Assembly: GCA_029433365.1 (NCBI GenBank)
Contig: JAQTHZ010000002.1
Coordinates: 310,001-374,000, forward strand
Source of the DNA: Orbaceae bacterium ESL0721
GTDB lineage: Bacteria > Pseudomonadota > Gammaproteobacteria > Enterobacterales > Orbaceae
Length of the DNA: 64,000 nucleotides
Direction: 5' to 3'
The notes beneath the pieces were generated by a model. It made no database searches and was not told the DNA's origin. It worked only from the letters and a program-made list of their open reading frames with translations. Made by a program: the position numbers and the translations under genes. Shown piece after piece: positions 55,446 through 64,000 of the stretch (position 1 is its first letter; the number at the start of each line of letters is the position of its first letter).

Positions 55446-56906
55446 ATGAACGTAACTGATGTCAGTGAGCGACTGCTAACACCAAATAATCTAAATCATC
55501 AAAAGTTAACGCATCTATTAGATATGCTTAGTTCAAGATCGATCGATTTTGGTGATCTCTATTTTTTATCGGGCTATTATGAAAGCTGGGTTTTAGAAGA
55601 TAGAATCATAAAAAATGGCTCTTTTCATCGCGATCAAGGCGTTGGTGTACGTGCAATTGTTGGTGAAAAAACCGGTTTTGCCTATACAGACCAAATTACG
55701 CTTGAGCGACTTGAACAGAGCGTCAAAGCAGCAAATAGTATTGAAACTAGATCCCAACCACTCACTATTACCCCATTAAAAATTGGTGAGAGTTCACTCC
55801 CTATTTACCAAAATATCAATCCAATCAACAGTTTTGCACAAGAGCAAAAAGTTATGCTATTACAGCATATTGATAAATTTGCTCGTGCATTAGATCCGCA
55901 TGTTGTTGAGGTTACCGCCTCCCTTACTGGGAGTTATGAGGATATTTTAGTTGCCGCAACTGATGGCACATTAGCAGCTGACACGCGCCCATTAGTTCGG
56001 TTATCTATCTCGGTACTGGTTGAAAAAGAGGGAAAACGTGAGCGCGGAAGTAGCGGTGGTGGAGGGCGTTTTAATTACGACTATTTTTTATCTCCACATC
56101 CTAAAACCGGTGAAAGTTATGCAGAACACTATGCAAGAGAAGCTGTTCGATTAGCACTGATTTTATTATCGGCAAAACCTGCGCCTGCTGGTTCAATGCC
56201 AGTTGTTTTAGGTGCTGGTTGGCCAGGGGTGTTACTGCATGAGGCAGTCGGGCATGGTTTAGAGGGGGATTTTAACCGTAAAAATAGTTCACTTTTCTCA
56301 AATAGAGTGGGTGAGCAGGTGACATCAGAACTCTGTACGATTGTTGATGATGGTACTTTAGTTGATCGCCGTGGTTCATTGACGATTGATGATGAAGGTA
56401 CACCAAGTCAAAAAACAGTTTTGATCGAAAAAGGAATTTTAAAAGGTTATCTATTTGATAAACTAAATGCTAAGTTAATGAATACTCACTCAACTGGTAA
56501 TGGTCGACGTGAAGGTTATGACTGTTTACCAATGCCAAGAATGACAAATACCTACATGTTAGCTGGTAATTCAACATTTGAGGATATTATTACCAGTGTT
56601 GATTATGGCATTTATGCGCCTAATTTTGCTGGTGGACAAGTTGATATCACTTCAGGTAAATTTGTCTTCTCTACCTCTGAAGCCTATCTCATTCAAAATG
56701 GTAAAATTACGACACCAGTAAAAGGGGCTACGTTAATTGGATCAGGTATTGAAACGATGCAACAAGTCTCTATGGTTGGTAATGATCTCGCTTTAGATGC
56801 CGGTGTTGGTGTCTGTGGTAAAGCGGGGCAGAGTGTTCCTGTTGGGGTTGGTCAACCGACATTAAAAGTGGATAATTTAACAGTTGGTGGTACTATTACT
56901 CAATAA
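55446..56906 (+). CDS. tldD: Metalloprotease subunit TldD
   Basis: 486 aa. The zinc motif [13 protein letters not shown] (HExxxH) and [19 protein letters not shown] are conserved. TldD with TldE forms a heterodimeric peptidase that trims unfolded peptides, such as CcdA and microcin precursors. tldE is not in the window. Near rng as in enterobacteria, but yhdP is missing between them. Confidence 0.95.
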   Translation: MNVTDVSERLLTPNNLNHQKLTHLLDMLSSRSIDFGDLYFLSGYYESWVLEDRIIKNGSFHRDQGVGVRAIVGEKTGFAYTDQITLERLEQSVKAANSIETRSQPLTITPLKIGESSLPIYQNINPINSFAQEQKVMLLQHIDKFARALDPHVVEVTASLTGSYEDILVAATDGTLAADTRPLVRLSISVLVEKEGKRERGSSGGGGRFNYDYFLSPHPKTGESYAEHYAREAVRLALILLSAKPAPAGSMPVVLGAGWPGVLLHEAVGHGLEGDFNRKNSSLFSNRVGEQVTSELCTIVDDGTLVDRRGSLTIDDEGTPSQKTVLIEKGILKGYLFDKLNAKLMNTHSTGNGRREGYDCLPMPRMTNTYMLAGNSTFEDIITSVDYGIYAPNFAGGQVDITSGKFVFSTSEAYLIQNGKITTPVKGATLIGSGIETMQQVSMVGNDLALDAGVGVCGKAGQSVPVGVGQPTLKVDNLTVGGTITQ

Positions 56907-57107
56907 TGATTATGTAATGTATTGATAATTAATGAGAATAGGTTGGTTGCAAAATCTAGGTTTGCATAAAATAGTATGATGCATTAAAAGCCTAATCGCT
57001 AATATAAGCAGTTAAAAAAGGATGTTAGAACATTTTTTATTTTTTCTATCTGAGGCAATAGTCGACGATATAGATAAGATAGATTTATAGAAAAAAGAGA
57101 GTCAATA

Positions 57108-57818
57108 ATGGATACAATCATAACGCTGTACCATGCATTTTTAAACATGAACATTGAAACCCTATCTGATCCTAAAATTTTATGGATACTGTATGGAATG
57201 TTGTTTGTTATCTTGGTACTTGAGTGCGGTATTTTACCCGCTGCTTTTTTGCCAGGTGATAGTCTGCTTTTCTTAACTGGCGTATTTATCAGTATGGATA
57301 TCTTCCATTTTGGTTTAATTAATCTGGTTCTAATTGCTGGAGCTGCATGTGGTACTTGGCTCGGTTATCTACAAGGTAGGTGGCTTGGAAATACCAAAAT
57401 GGTCAAAAATTGGATGGCACATCTACCAGAAAAATATCACCATCGGGCAGAGATCTTATTTCATAAATATGGACTATTTGCCCTATTTATTGGTCGTTTT
57501 ATCCCTTTTGTTCGTACACTTATGCCGATTATGGCGGGACTTTCTGGACTAAAAAGTAAATATTTTCATATCTATAACTGGTTAAGTGCAACACTCTGGA
57601 TCTTTCTAATCGTCACATTAGGGTATCTCTTTGGGTTATCGCCACTCTTTAAAATGTACCAAAAACAGATGATGACCTTTTTGATGTTGATTCCGCTATT
57701 TTTCCTAATTATTGGGCTTATTGCTTCGATCTGGGTCATGGTGCAGCGAGCAGTTAAGAAGAGAAAACAGCAGAACTGCCAAAGCGATAATGGCACCAAG
57801 CATGAAGACAAAAAATAG
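57108..57818 (+). CDS. DedA-family membrane protein
   Basis: 236 aa. DedA signatures: PAAFLPGDSLLFLTGV, GRWLG, GRFIPFVRTLMPIMAGLSGL with the functional arginines. About five membrane segments and a lysine-rich C-terminal tail. Similar to YghB/YqjA, now regarded as lipid flippase-like proteins needed for membrane homeostasis. Stands alone and ends in a terminator. Confidence 0.87.
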   Translation: MDTIITLYHAFLNMNIETLSDPKILWILYGMLFVILVLECGILPAAFLPGDSLLFLTGVFISMDIFHFGLINLVLIAGAACGTWLGYLQGRWLGNTKMVKNWMAHLPEKYHHRAEILFHKYGLFALFIGRFIPFVRTLMPIMAGLSGLKSKYFHIYNWLSATLWIFLIVTLGYLFGLSPLFKMYQKQMMTFLMLIPLFFLIIGLIASIWVMVQRAVKKRKQQNCQSDNGTKHEDKK

Positions 57819-57822
57819 TCAC

Positions 57823-57847
57823 TCGCCTAAATGTTGAATTTAGGCGA
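57823..57847 (+). terminator. Terminator after the DedA gene
   Basis: TCGCCTAAAT GTTGA ATTTAGGCGA stem, followed by AAGTTTTG. Also close to the convergent SAP-domain gene. Confidence 0.6.
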
Positions 57848-57948
57848 AAGTTTTGCCTATTTTATTCTGATTAGGACAAGTGATAAGGTATAGCGTTATA
57901 ATCAAATAGATATATAAAATAGAGATATATAGAACTAATTAGCTGATT

Positions 57949-58578
57949 CTAAATAAGTTGATCTTTCAATAACGCTTTATATGCTTGATAATTTTTCTCA
58001 GCAGGTAATGTTTTTAGTCTTTCCCATGCATCTATCGCCGCTTGTCGAGTAGCTCCTGTATGATCAGAATCGGCTAAATAATCAGTAATAAAATTATTAA
58101 AACGAGTTGATGGTATTCGAGGTAATTTCCCCTCAGTTTTCATAAGGTTATAAAGATGATCTATTAAATGCTTATAAGTTATCTTCTGATTATCTCGAAT
58201 TTGCTGTTTCCGCCAATCATTTAACCAGTACCATTGACCTGATTTATCCTTGATAGTTGAATCTATTTTGGTTATTTCTGTTTTTAAAAACATTTTCGTT
58301 TTTTTATCACTAACATAATTCACCACATAAGCATCAGGCAATAATTTATCTCTCTCCCCTTTTGTTTGCCGGTTTTCTATATTTTTAGGTAGTTCTATCT
58401 TATTACATCCTAATAAATAAGCTTTAATATGTTCTTCTATCTCATTTTTTCTTAAGCTACCAATATTTATATTTAACTCTTTAGCAAACATTTTTAGCTC
58501 AGTAGCATAAAAGTAACCACATTCAAACTCTTCTATTGACATATTTTTATGAAGTTTACGCATGATCGTCTCTAACAA
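57949..58578 (-). CDS. SAP-domain protein (SAP/DUF6434 type)
   Basis: 209 aa. N-terminal SAP-like helix pair at 25-60 (ELKMFAKELNINIGSLRKNEIEEHIKAYLLG). The C-terminal half has the layout of DUF6434-like domains (KDKSGQWYWLNDWRKQQI; ITYKHLIDHLYNLMKTEGKL; ARQ-type helix with DAWERLK). The start could be ATG 58560 (MRKLHKN). SAP motifs bind DNA or RNA. Such genes are scattered among bacteria and have no known role; the AT-rich codons and patchy family suggest transfer. Confidence 0.65.
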   Translation of the reverse strand: MLETIMRKLHKNMSIEEFECGYFYATELKMFAKELNINIGSLRKNEIEEHIKAYLLGCNKIELPKNIENRQTKGERDKLLPDAYVVNYVSDKKTKMFLKTEITKIDSTIKDKSGQWYWLNDWRKQQIRDNQKITYKHLIDHLYNLMKTEGKLPRIPSTRFNNFITDYLADSDHTGATRQAAIDAWERLKTLPAEKNYQAYKALLKDQLI

Positions 58579-58764
58579 ATTTCTTAGATAGGATTATAAA
58601 AGCTATATCTGTAATAAAGTTAGGCAGATATTGTTATGAAATCTATTTGTGGATATCACATTATAAAATATCTAGTTATAAAACGTATTAATTAGAAAAA
58701 GTGTCGTATCTTTATATTAAAGGGATAAATATTAAGATAGTTAAAAAGCTATTTTGATTTGAAA

Positions 58765-59148
58765 AGGTGAAATTAACCGATAAGCCGGGTTCTGTCGTGG
58801 ACAATCATTCCTCTAGGCTAATACTCACGCATTAGCTCAAGCAGTCTACCCGGATTCAACGCGGGCCGCGCCAATGAATCCCTATTTGACCTTGCTCCGA
58901 GTGGAGTTTACCATGCCACATCTGTTGCCAGCTGCGCGGTGTGCTCTTACCACACCCTTTCACCCTTACCTGTGCTGCAAGCAGCCATCGGCGGTATACT
59001 CTCTGTTGCACTAGTCGTGAACTTTAGCTCTCGCCAAAATCCCCCAGGCGTTACCTGGCACTCTGCCCTATGGAGCCCGGACTTTCCTCCCCTCTACACT
59101 TTTCTGAAAACAGAAAATTAATAGAGCAGCGATTGTCTGGTTAATTTC
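58765..59148 (-). ncRNA. rnpB: RNase P RNA, bacterial type A
   Basis: On the minus strand the ends pair as helix P1: GAAATTAACC (5', from 59148) with GGTTAATTTC (3', 58769-58778). Conserved blocks include AGGAAAGTCCGGGCTCC, GCCAGGTAACGCC and, near the 3' end, AGAACCCGGCTTATCGGTT. It cuts 5' leaders from tRNA precursors together with RnpA. Length about 384, as in E. coli (377). The short ORF on the opposite strand here is not real. Confidence 0.96.
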
Positions 59149-59408
59149 GAGCAGCAGCATACTATATTAGAATTTAAGTGTAAATGGTTAATTCAAGCTA
59201 CTCTTTTGCAACTAAACCGTAATTAATACAATTCCCCCAAAATAAAATATTTTAATCCATTAAAACTTATTAAAAATATTTATAGGTTGGCGATTTAGCC
59301 ATGAGTTTGATTGTCAGTATATTGGTGATTAAGTATACTCGTTTAAATTACTCACTAAATTGGACTTATTCTAATAAAGCCATTTTCTAAAAAAATAACA
59401 GGGGATTT

Positions 59409-62400
59409 ATGAAAGAGATACGCACTATTTTAGTTGCTAATCGTAGTGAGATTGCGATTCGTATTTTTCGAGCAGCTTATGAGCTAGGTATTAAAACAGT
59501 AGCTATTTTTTCACATGAAGATCGTTTGGCTCTGCATCGATTAAAAGCAGATGAATCCTACATGGTTGGTAAAGGGAAAAAACCGATAGAAGCTTATCTG
59601 GATATAGACGATATTATCCGTATCGCTAAAGAGGCAAATGTCGATGCGATTCATCCTGGTTATGGTTTTTTATCTGAAAATCCCGATTTTGCAGATGCCT
59701 GTGCAAAAGCGGGAATTGCTTTTATTGGTCCAACTGGTGAAGTGATGCGTAATTTAGGTAATAAAATTGCGGCGCGCCATATGGCAGAGATCGCAAATGT
59801 TGCAGTTGTACCAGCAACGGAAGCACTGCCTAAAGATATTGAAGAGGTAAAAAGGATGGCCAATAAAATTGGTTATCCTTTTATGCTTAAAGCGAGCTGG
59901 GGTGGTGGCGGGCGAGGTATGCGCGTTGTTGAGAATGAGTCAGAACTTAAGCCTGCTATCGATGTTGCTCGCCGTGAAGCGAAAGCTGCTTTTGGTAATG
60001 ATGAACTCTTTCTTGAGAAGTTGATCCGTAATGCAAGACATGTCGAAGTGCAAGTGCTTGCCGACCTGCACGGTAATTATGTACACCTTTTTGAACGAGA
60101 TTGCAGTGTCCAGCGGCGTAACCAGAAGGTTGTTGAACGGGCTCCAGCCCCCTATTTTACCGAACAGCAGCGAGAAGCGCTATGCCAAGCAGCATTACGT
60201 TTAGTTAAAGCAGCAAACTATACTCATGCAGGTACGGTTGAGTTTTTGATGGATGTTGATACCGGCTCTTTCTACTTTATTGAAGTTAATCCACGTATTC
60301 AGGTTGAACATACAGTTACTGAAGAGGTAACGGGTGTTGATATTGTGAAAGCGCAGATCCGTATTACCGAAGGTTATCATATTGGTGATGAAAATAGTTA
60401 TGTCCCAAAACAGGAGAACATTCACCTTTTAGGCCATGCACTACAGTGCCGTGTCACAACTGAAGATCCTGAAAAGAGTTTTACACCTGATTATGGGCGT
60501 ATTTCTGTCTATCGAAGTGCATCTGGTAGTGGTATTCGTCTTGACGCAGGAACAGCTTATACAGGGGCGGTTATCTCACCCTATTATGACTCTCTACTTG
60601 TCAAAGTGACAGCGCGGGGGCGCACAGTTGATGAGGCCACCTCGACTATGTCTCGTGCACTGCGTGAGTTTCGTATTCGGGGACTTTCTAGTAATTTACT
60701 GTTTCTACAGAATGTTATTTTGCATCCGAAATTTAGGAGTGGGGATTACAATACCCGTTTTATTGATAATACGCCGGATTTATTTAAATTTACTAAACCG
60801 TTAGATCGTGCAACTAAACTGGTTAATTTCTTTGCAGATATTGCCGTTAACGGAAATCCTGAAATAAGAGGGCGTACGTTACCCGAACTACCAATTGATG
60901 AGCCTATTCTGCCTACATTTAGTTTAGCAACAGAGATCCCAAAAGGGACACGTGATAAGTTATTAGAACTTGGCACAGCGGGTTTTATTAATTGGATAAA
61001 GGATAACCCTAAAACATTGATAACTGATACATCAATGCGTGATGCACATCAATCACTATTTGCAACTCGTATGCGAACGCACGATATGATTAATATTGCA
61101 CCCTATTACGCGAGAATGGCACCTGCGCTATTTTCACTAGAGTGTTGGGGTGGTGCAACTTTTGATACCGCAATGCGTTTTTTAAATGAGGATCCATGGG
61201 AGCGCCTCATCCGTTTACGTGCTGCTGTTCCAAATATTTTACTCCAGATGTTACTCCGTTCATCTAATGCGGTTGGTTATACCAATTATGCTGATAATGT
61301 GGTGCAGTTTTTTGTTAAACAGGCGGCCAAGAACGGTATTGATCTATTCCGTGTTTTTGACTCATTAAACTGGGTGGAGAATATGCGCGTATCGATTGAT
61401 GCGGTATTGGAGTCAGGCAAACTATGTGAAGGTACCATCTGTTATACCGGTGATCTATTCGATAGTAAGCGCAGTAAATATAATTTAAATTATTATGTCA
61501 AATTAGCTAAAGAGCTCGAAAAAGCTGGGGTTCATATTTTAGGTCTGAAAGATATGGCAGGGATCTGCCGACCAGAAGCGGCAAAATTATTAGTGAAAAC
61601 ATTAAAAGAGGAGACAGGTTTACCGATCCACTTCCATACGCATGATACTAGTGGTATTGGTGGTGCATCTGTCTTGTCTGCTATTCAAGCGGGTTGTGAT
61701 GTGGTTGATCTTGCTATGGATGCACTCAGCGGTTCGACTTCACAACCTAACCTAGGATCTATTGTTGCTGCATTAGAACAGAGTGATCGCGGCACAGGTT
61801 TGAATCGTGATCATCTACTTTCGATCTCTAACTACTGGGAGAAGGTGAGAGCAATATATAAACTATTCGATCTTCCGATAACTGGTACATCTGATGTCTA
61901 TAATCATGAGATGCCAGGTGGGCAATATACCAATTTGCGTGAACAGGCGAGATCTATGGGGCTCTCAGATCGATGGTCAGAAATAGCCAAAGCGTATGAA
62001 GCGGTAAATAAACTATTTGGGGATATTGTCAAAGTGACACCCACCTCAAAAGTGGTAGGTGATTTAGCTATCTATATGGTAATGAATAATCTTACTATTG
62101 AAGATATTGCTAATCCCGCATACGAAATTGATTTTCCAGCTTCTGTTGTTTCGATGATGAAAGGTGAGCTAGGTTTCCCGCCTGATGGCTTTCCTCCTGC
62201 AATTCAGGCGCGCATTTTAAAAGGTGAAAAACCGTTAACGGGTCGAGCGGGTGCTGCTATTTTGCCAGTTGATTTAGCTAAAACCCGTATCGAACTTGCT
62301 AAAAAATTGAAAGTTGATCCATCTGAAGTCTCTGATAATGACCTTTGCTCTTACCTCATCTATCCAAAAGTTTTTCTCGATTTTAAAGAGAAGTTAACAC

Positions 62401-62864
62401 AATTAGGTGATCTCTCATGTATTCCATCTGCCAACTTCTTTTATGGGTTGCAGAATCAAGAGGAGATCAATATTGAGATTGAAAAAGGTAAAGTTATTAT
62501 AATCCGTGCAACAGGACGCGCTGAGAATAGTGATGATGGTACGGTAAAAATCTTCTTTGAGATGAATGGTCAACCAAGAACAGTGGTTGTCACAGAAAAA
62601 GGTAAAGAGCAGAAAAAGGATAGTCAGCGAGTAGCAGAAACGGGGAACCCTTTACATGTTGGCGCGCCAATGCCTGGTATGATTGCTATTATATCAGTAA
62701 AAGCGGGGCAGAAGGTGAGTAAAGGTGATCCGCTACTATCTATTGAAGCCATGAAGATGGAGACAACCATAACAGCAGAGTGTGATGGTGTTATTAAAAA
62801 TGTTTTTGTCAAAGCGGGTAGTGTGATTGAAACTAATGATCTGCTGGTTGAACTTGCGTACTAG
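59409..62864 (+). CDS. pyc: Pyruvate carboxylase, single-chain
   Basis: 1151 aa, the full four-domain length. Biotin carboxylase 1-450 ([29 protein letters not shown]), carboxyltransferase about 535-800 (TDTSMRDAHQSLFATRMRTHD with metal and pyruvate ligands; HFHTHDTSG), allosteric linker, and biotinyl domain with Lys in SIEAMKMETT near 1117. It makes oxaloacetate from pyruvate, bicarbonate and ATP. Single-chain Pyc is unusual in enterobacteria, which use Ppc; here it may supply oxaloacetate beside the strong pfl route. Ribosome site AGGGG. The coding sequence contains one TAACCCTAAAACAT word. A terminator follows. Confidence 0.95.
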   Translation: MKEIRTILVANRSEIAIRIFRAAYELGIKTVAIFSHEDRLALHRLKADESYMVGKGKKPIEAYLDIDDIIRIAKEANVDAIHPGYGFLSENPDFADACAKAGIAFIGPTGEVMRNLGNKIAARHMAEIANVAVVPATEALPKDIEEVKRMANKIGYPFMLKASWGGGGRGMRVVENESELKPAIDVARREAKAAFGNDELFLEKLIRNARHVEVQVLADLHGNYVHLFERDCSVQRRNQKVVERAPAPYFTEQQREALCQAALRLVKAANYTHAGTVEFLMDVDTGSFYFIEVNPRIQVEHTVTEEVTGVDIVKAQIRITEGYHIGDENSYVPKQENIHLLGHALQCRVTTEDPEKSFTPDYGRISVYRSASGSGIRLDAGTAYTGAVISPYYDSLLVKVTARGRTVDEATSTMSRALREFRIRGLSSNLLFLQNVILHPKFRSGDYNTRFIDNTPDLFKFTKPLDRATKLVNFFADIAVNGNPEIRGRTLPELPIDEPILPTFSLATEIPKGTRDKLLELGTAGFINWIKDNPKTLITDTSMRDAHQSLFATRMRTHDMINIAPYYARMAPALFSLECWGGATFDTAMRFLNEDPWERLIRLRAAVPNILLQMLLRSSNAVGYTNYADNVVQFFVKQAAKNGIDLFRVFDSLNWVENMRVSIDAVLESGKLCEGTICYTGDLFDSKRSKYNLNYYVKLAKELEKAGVHILGLKDMAGICRPEAAKLLVKTLKEETGLPIHFHTHDTSGIGGASVLSAIQAGCDVVDLAMDALSGSTSQPNLGSIVAALEQSDRGTGLNRDHLLSISNYWEKVRAIYKLFDLPITGTSDVYNHEMPGGQYTNLREQARSMGLSDRWSEIAKAYEAVNKLFGDIVKVTPTSKVVGDLAIYMVMNNLTIEDIANPAYEIDFPASVVSMMKGELGFPPDGFPPAIQARILKGEKPLTGRAGAAILPVDLAKTRIELAKKLKVDPSEVSDNDLCSYLIYPKVFLDFKEKLTQLGDLSCIPSANFFYGLQNQEEINIEIEKGKVIIIRATGRAENSDDGTVKIFFEMNGQPRTVVVTEKGKEQKKDSQRVAETGNPLHVGAPMPGMIAIISVKAGQKVSKGDPLLSIEAMKMETTITAECDGVIKNVFVKAGSVIETNDLLVELAY
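61004..61017 (+). repeat. TAACCCTAAAACAT word, copy 7
   Basis: Exact copy inside pyc, encoding the DNPKTL segment. Confidence 0.7.
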
Positions 62865-62874
62865 TTAAATTTTC

Positions 62875-62900
62875 AGGGTATCGTTTTGATACCCTATTTA
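62875..62900 (+). terminator. pyc terminator
   Basis: AGGGTATC and GATACCCT around a five-base loop, followed by ATTTAT. Confidence 0.7.
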
Positions 62901-63269
62901 TATTTAATAGCTTTATCATTCTATTATAGTCTATAAATTGTTATCTATAGATTTATATCAAACATTTGTTGGCTTTTCCCTATCTGTTATATTCATTTTA
63001 TTATTCAATAACTTGAGAATGTTGCTATTTGACAAAAATAACATAGAACTATAATTATTTAAGATAGTTTTTAGTAAAATTGCCGTGGTTTTTCTCAATA
63101 TAATATCTATTTTGGGTAGTGAGATATTACCCAAAATATTTTGATTATATCTAAGTCAATTATTGCATAATAACTTTTTTATAAAAGTAAAATGTGCTTT
63201 TTTAATGCCTTATTTTTCTTTATATTTTCTTAATAGGTCAGGCGCAACTGTATTTAGTTCAATATATGA
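62896..63269. other. Gap before the second mobile element
   Basis: No gene seen. ATTTTGGGTA and TACCCAAAAT (about 63110-63140) form a 10-bp stem with an 11-base loop, which may end the leftward ner-like transcript. The left terminus of the Mu-like element should lie here, but its exact end cannot be fixed. Confidence 0.4.
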
Positions 63270-63551
63270 TCATTTCTTGCCCGTTTTCTCTGTTTTACTC
63301 TTTCTCATGACACGCTTAATCGGCTCTTTGGTATCTAAATTTATATAACGACTAGGCCAAATTTTGTCAGGTTCAGTATCAAGGGCATTGGCGATAATAT
63401 ATTCACCTTTTGTCCATGGACGTACTAAGGCATTACTAAGTGTTGTCGAACTTAGCCCTGATTGGCGAGATAACTGTGTAAGTGTTATCCCTCTCTTTTT
63501 TAGTGCGGCAATAATGTCAGCATTATGCCAATCCGTATATTTTATTTTCAT
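63270..63551 (-). CDS. Ner/Nlp-type HTH regulator
   Basis: 93 aa from ATG 63551 (MKIKYTDWHNADIIAALKKRGITL), with GGGATAG upstream; the frame to 63581 adds ten residues. The DWH..DI.AAL.KRG start, HTH (TQLSRQSGLSSTTLSNALVRPW) and P...GE..IA.AL...P..IWPSRY are the Ner/SfsB (Nlp) family pattern. Ner of phage Mu represses early transcription. The tail is basic (KRVMRKSKTEKTGKK). It is divergent from a Mu-type DNA-binding protein, which marks the edge of a Mu-like element. Confidence 0.82.
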   Translation of the reverse strand: MKIKYTDWHNADIIAALKKRGITLTQLSRQSGLSSTTLSNALVRPWTKGEYIIANALDTEPDKIWPSRYINLDTKEPIKRVMRKSKTEKTGKK

Positions 63552-63728
63552 CTTTTCTATCCCATTATTTATAACTATCACTTAATGTGTTATGCTTTTT
63601 ATTACTGATTTTAGTAAGTTTAATTAGTAATTTGGATAACTATTTGGATTTTGTTTCTCATTTATTTTATCAAAATTTCTATTATTTCAGTAATATTTTC
63701 TATATATTCTATAAACAGGTCAATTAAA
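63552..63728. promoter_or_regulatory. Divergent control region of the Mu-like element
   Basis: AT-rich. TTACT and AGTAA words alternate between 63600 and 63632 (TTACTGATTTTAGTAA is an inverted repeat), and TTGGATAACTATTTGGATTTTG contains TTGGAT twice, 14 bases apart. These are likely operators for the Ner-like protein. Confidence 0.45.
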
Positions 63729-64000
63729 ATGAAAGAGTGGTTCTCACCTAAAGAGCTAACCGATATAGAGGGATTGCCATCAACAACTCAAGGCGTTAAT
63801 CGAAAAGCGAGAGTTGAACACTGGACAGCACGTAAACGTATGGGTGTCCGTGGTAAGGCGCTGGAATATCATATTGGTAGTTTACCTAAAAATGTTAAAG
63901 ATATATTAATAGTCAAAGAGGAAGCAGCTTCTTATGTGGTTTCACCTATTGAACCTTTACAACTTTGGATTACTGCATTTGAACAGTTAACTAAAGAAGA
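63729..64000 (+). CDS. Mu-type DNA-binding domain protein, N-terminal part (cut by window edge)
   Basis: 90 codons visible. KEWFSPKELTDIEGLPSTTQ, then VNRKARVEHWTARKRMG and KALEYHIGSLPKNVK match the Mu DNA-binding domain found at the N-terminus of MuA transposase and of Mu-type repressors. The following LQLWITAFEQLTKEE is more often seen in short regulators or repressors with this domain, so both MuA and a regulator remain possible. Its rightward direction and the lack of room on the left favour an element extending to the right. Confidence 0.65.
   Translation, partial: MKEWFSPKELTDIEGLPSTTQGVNRKARVEHWTARKRMGVRGKALEYHIGSLPKNVKDILIVKEEAASYVVSPIEPLQLWITAFEQLTKE

Overview
The window joins three blocks from a low-GC gammaproteobacterium. 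The chromosomal gene set (focA-pflB-pflA, mutY-yggX-mltC, raiA-pheA, mreBCD-rng-tldD, accBC, serS, cysS, rnpB) is of Enterobacterales/Pasteurellales type. AT-rich codon use and several short intergenic gaps suggest Orbaceae (Gilliamella, Frischella or Orbus relatives). That placement is inference, since no rRNA is present.

Bases 1 to about 28,770 are the right-hand part of an integrated temperate podovirus. The left arm (1-4,383, minus strand) carries a family A DNA polymerase (cut by the window edge), an Enc34-type ssDNA-binding protein (DUF2815), a RecB/Cas4-like nuclease (DUF2800) and small early genes. It is read from a near-consensus promoter that overlaps a repressor-type palindrome. 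The lysogeny unit (4,870-6,086, minus) is an S24 CI-like repressor followed by a secreted protein. Rightward come a small HTH protein, a primase-polymerase/VapE helicase, a repeat-rich possible origin (8,581-8,767) and two small paralogous HTH proteins. The late block (9,604-28,646) follows T7 virion order: portal, Bbp19-like protein, scaffold, capsid, two tail tubular proteins, a GNAT-fold protein in the gp13 position, gp14-, gp15- and gp16-like ejection proteins (the last in two parts), small and large terminase, holin, SAR endolysin, Rz with nested Rz1, T7-type fibre base, two collagen-like proteins and a fibre chaperone. The prophage ends at a tRNA 3'-end fragment (28,744-28,767), the probable attR. 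The integrase and intact tRNA gene are not in view and should lie left of the window.

Bases 28,770-62,870 are chromosomal. A two-gene DUF2335 cassette lies next to attR. Then come serS, a RarD-type permease, formate/pyruvate metabolism (pflA, pflB, focA), mltC, yggX, mutY, pheA, raiA, trmJ, cysS, lysC, argR, mog, a YadG/YadH ABC exporter, accC-accB, mreBCD-rng, tldD, a DedA protein, a SAP-domain protein, RNase P RNA and a single-chain pyruvate carboxylase.

From about 63,270 to the right edge a second mobile element begins: a Ner/Nlp-type regulator divergent from a protein with a Mu-type DNA-binding domain.

The least explained signal is a 12-14 base word, TAACCCTAAAACAT. It occurs seven times in the 34 kb of chromosome, in genes and between them, once as an inverted pair after rng, and was not found in the 28.7 kb prophage. 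This is the pattern of a DNA uptake sequence or another genome-wide marker.
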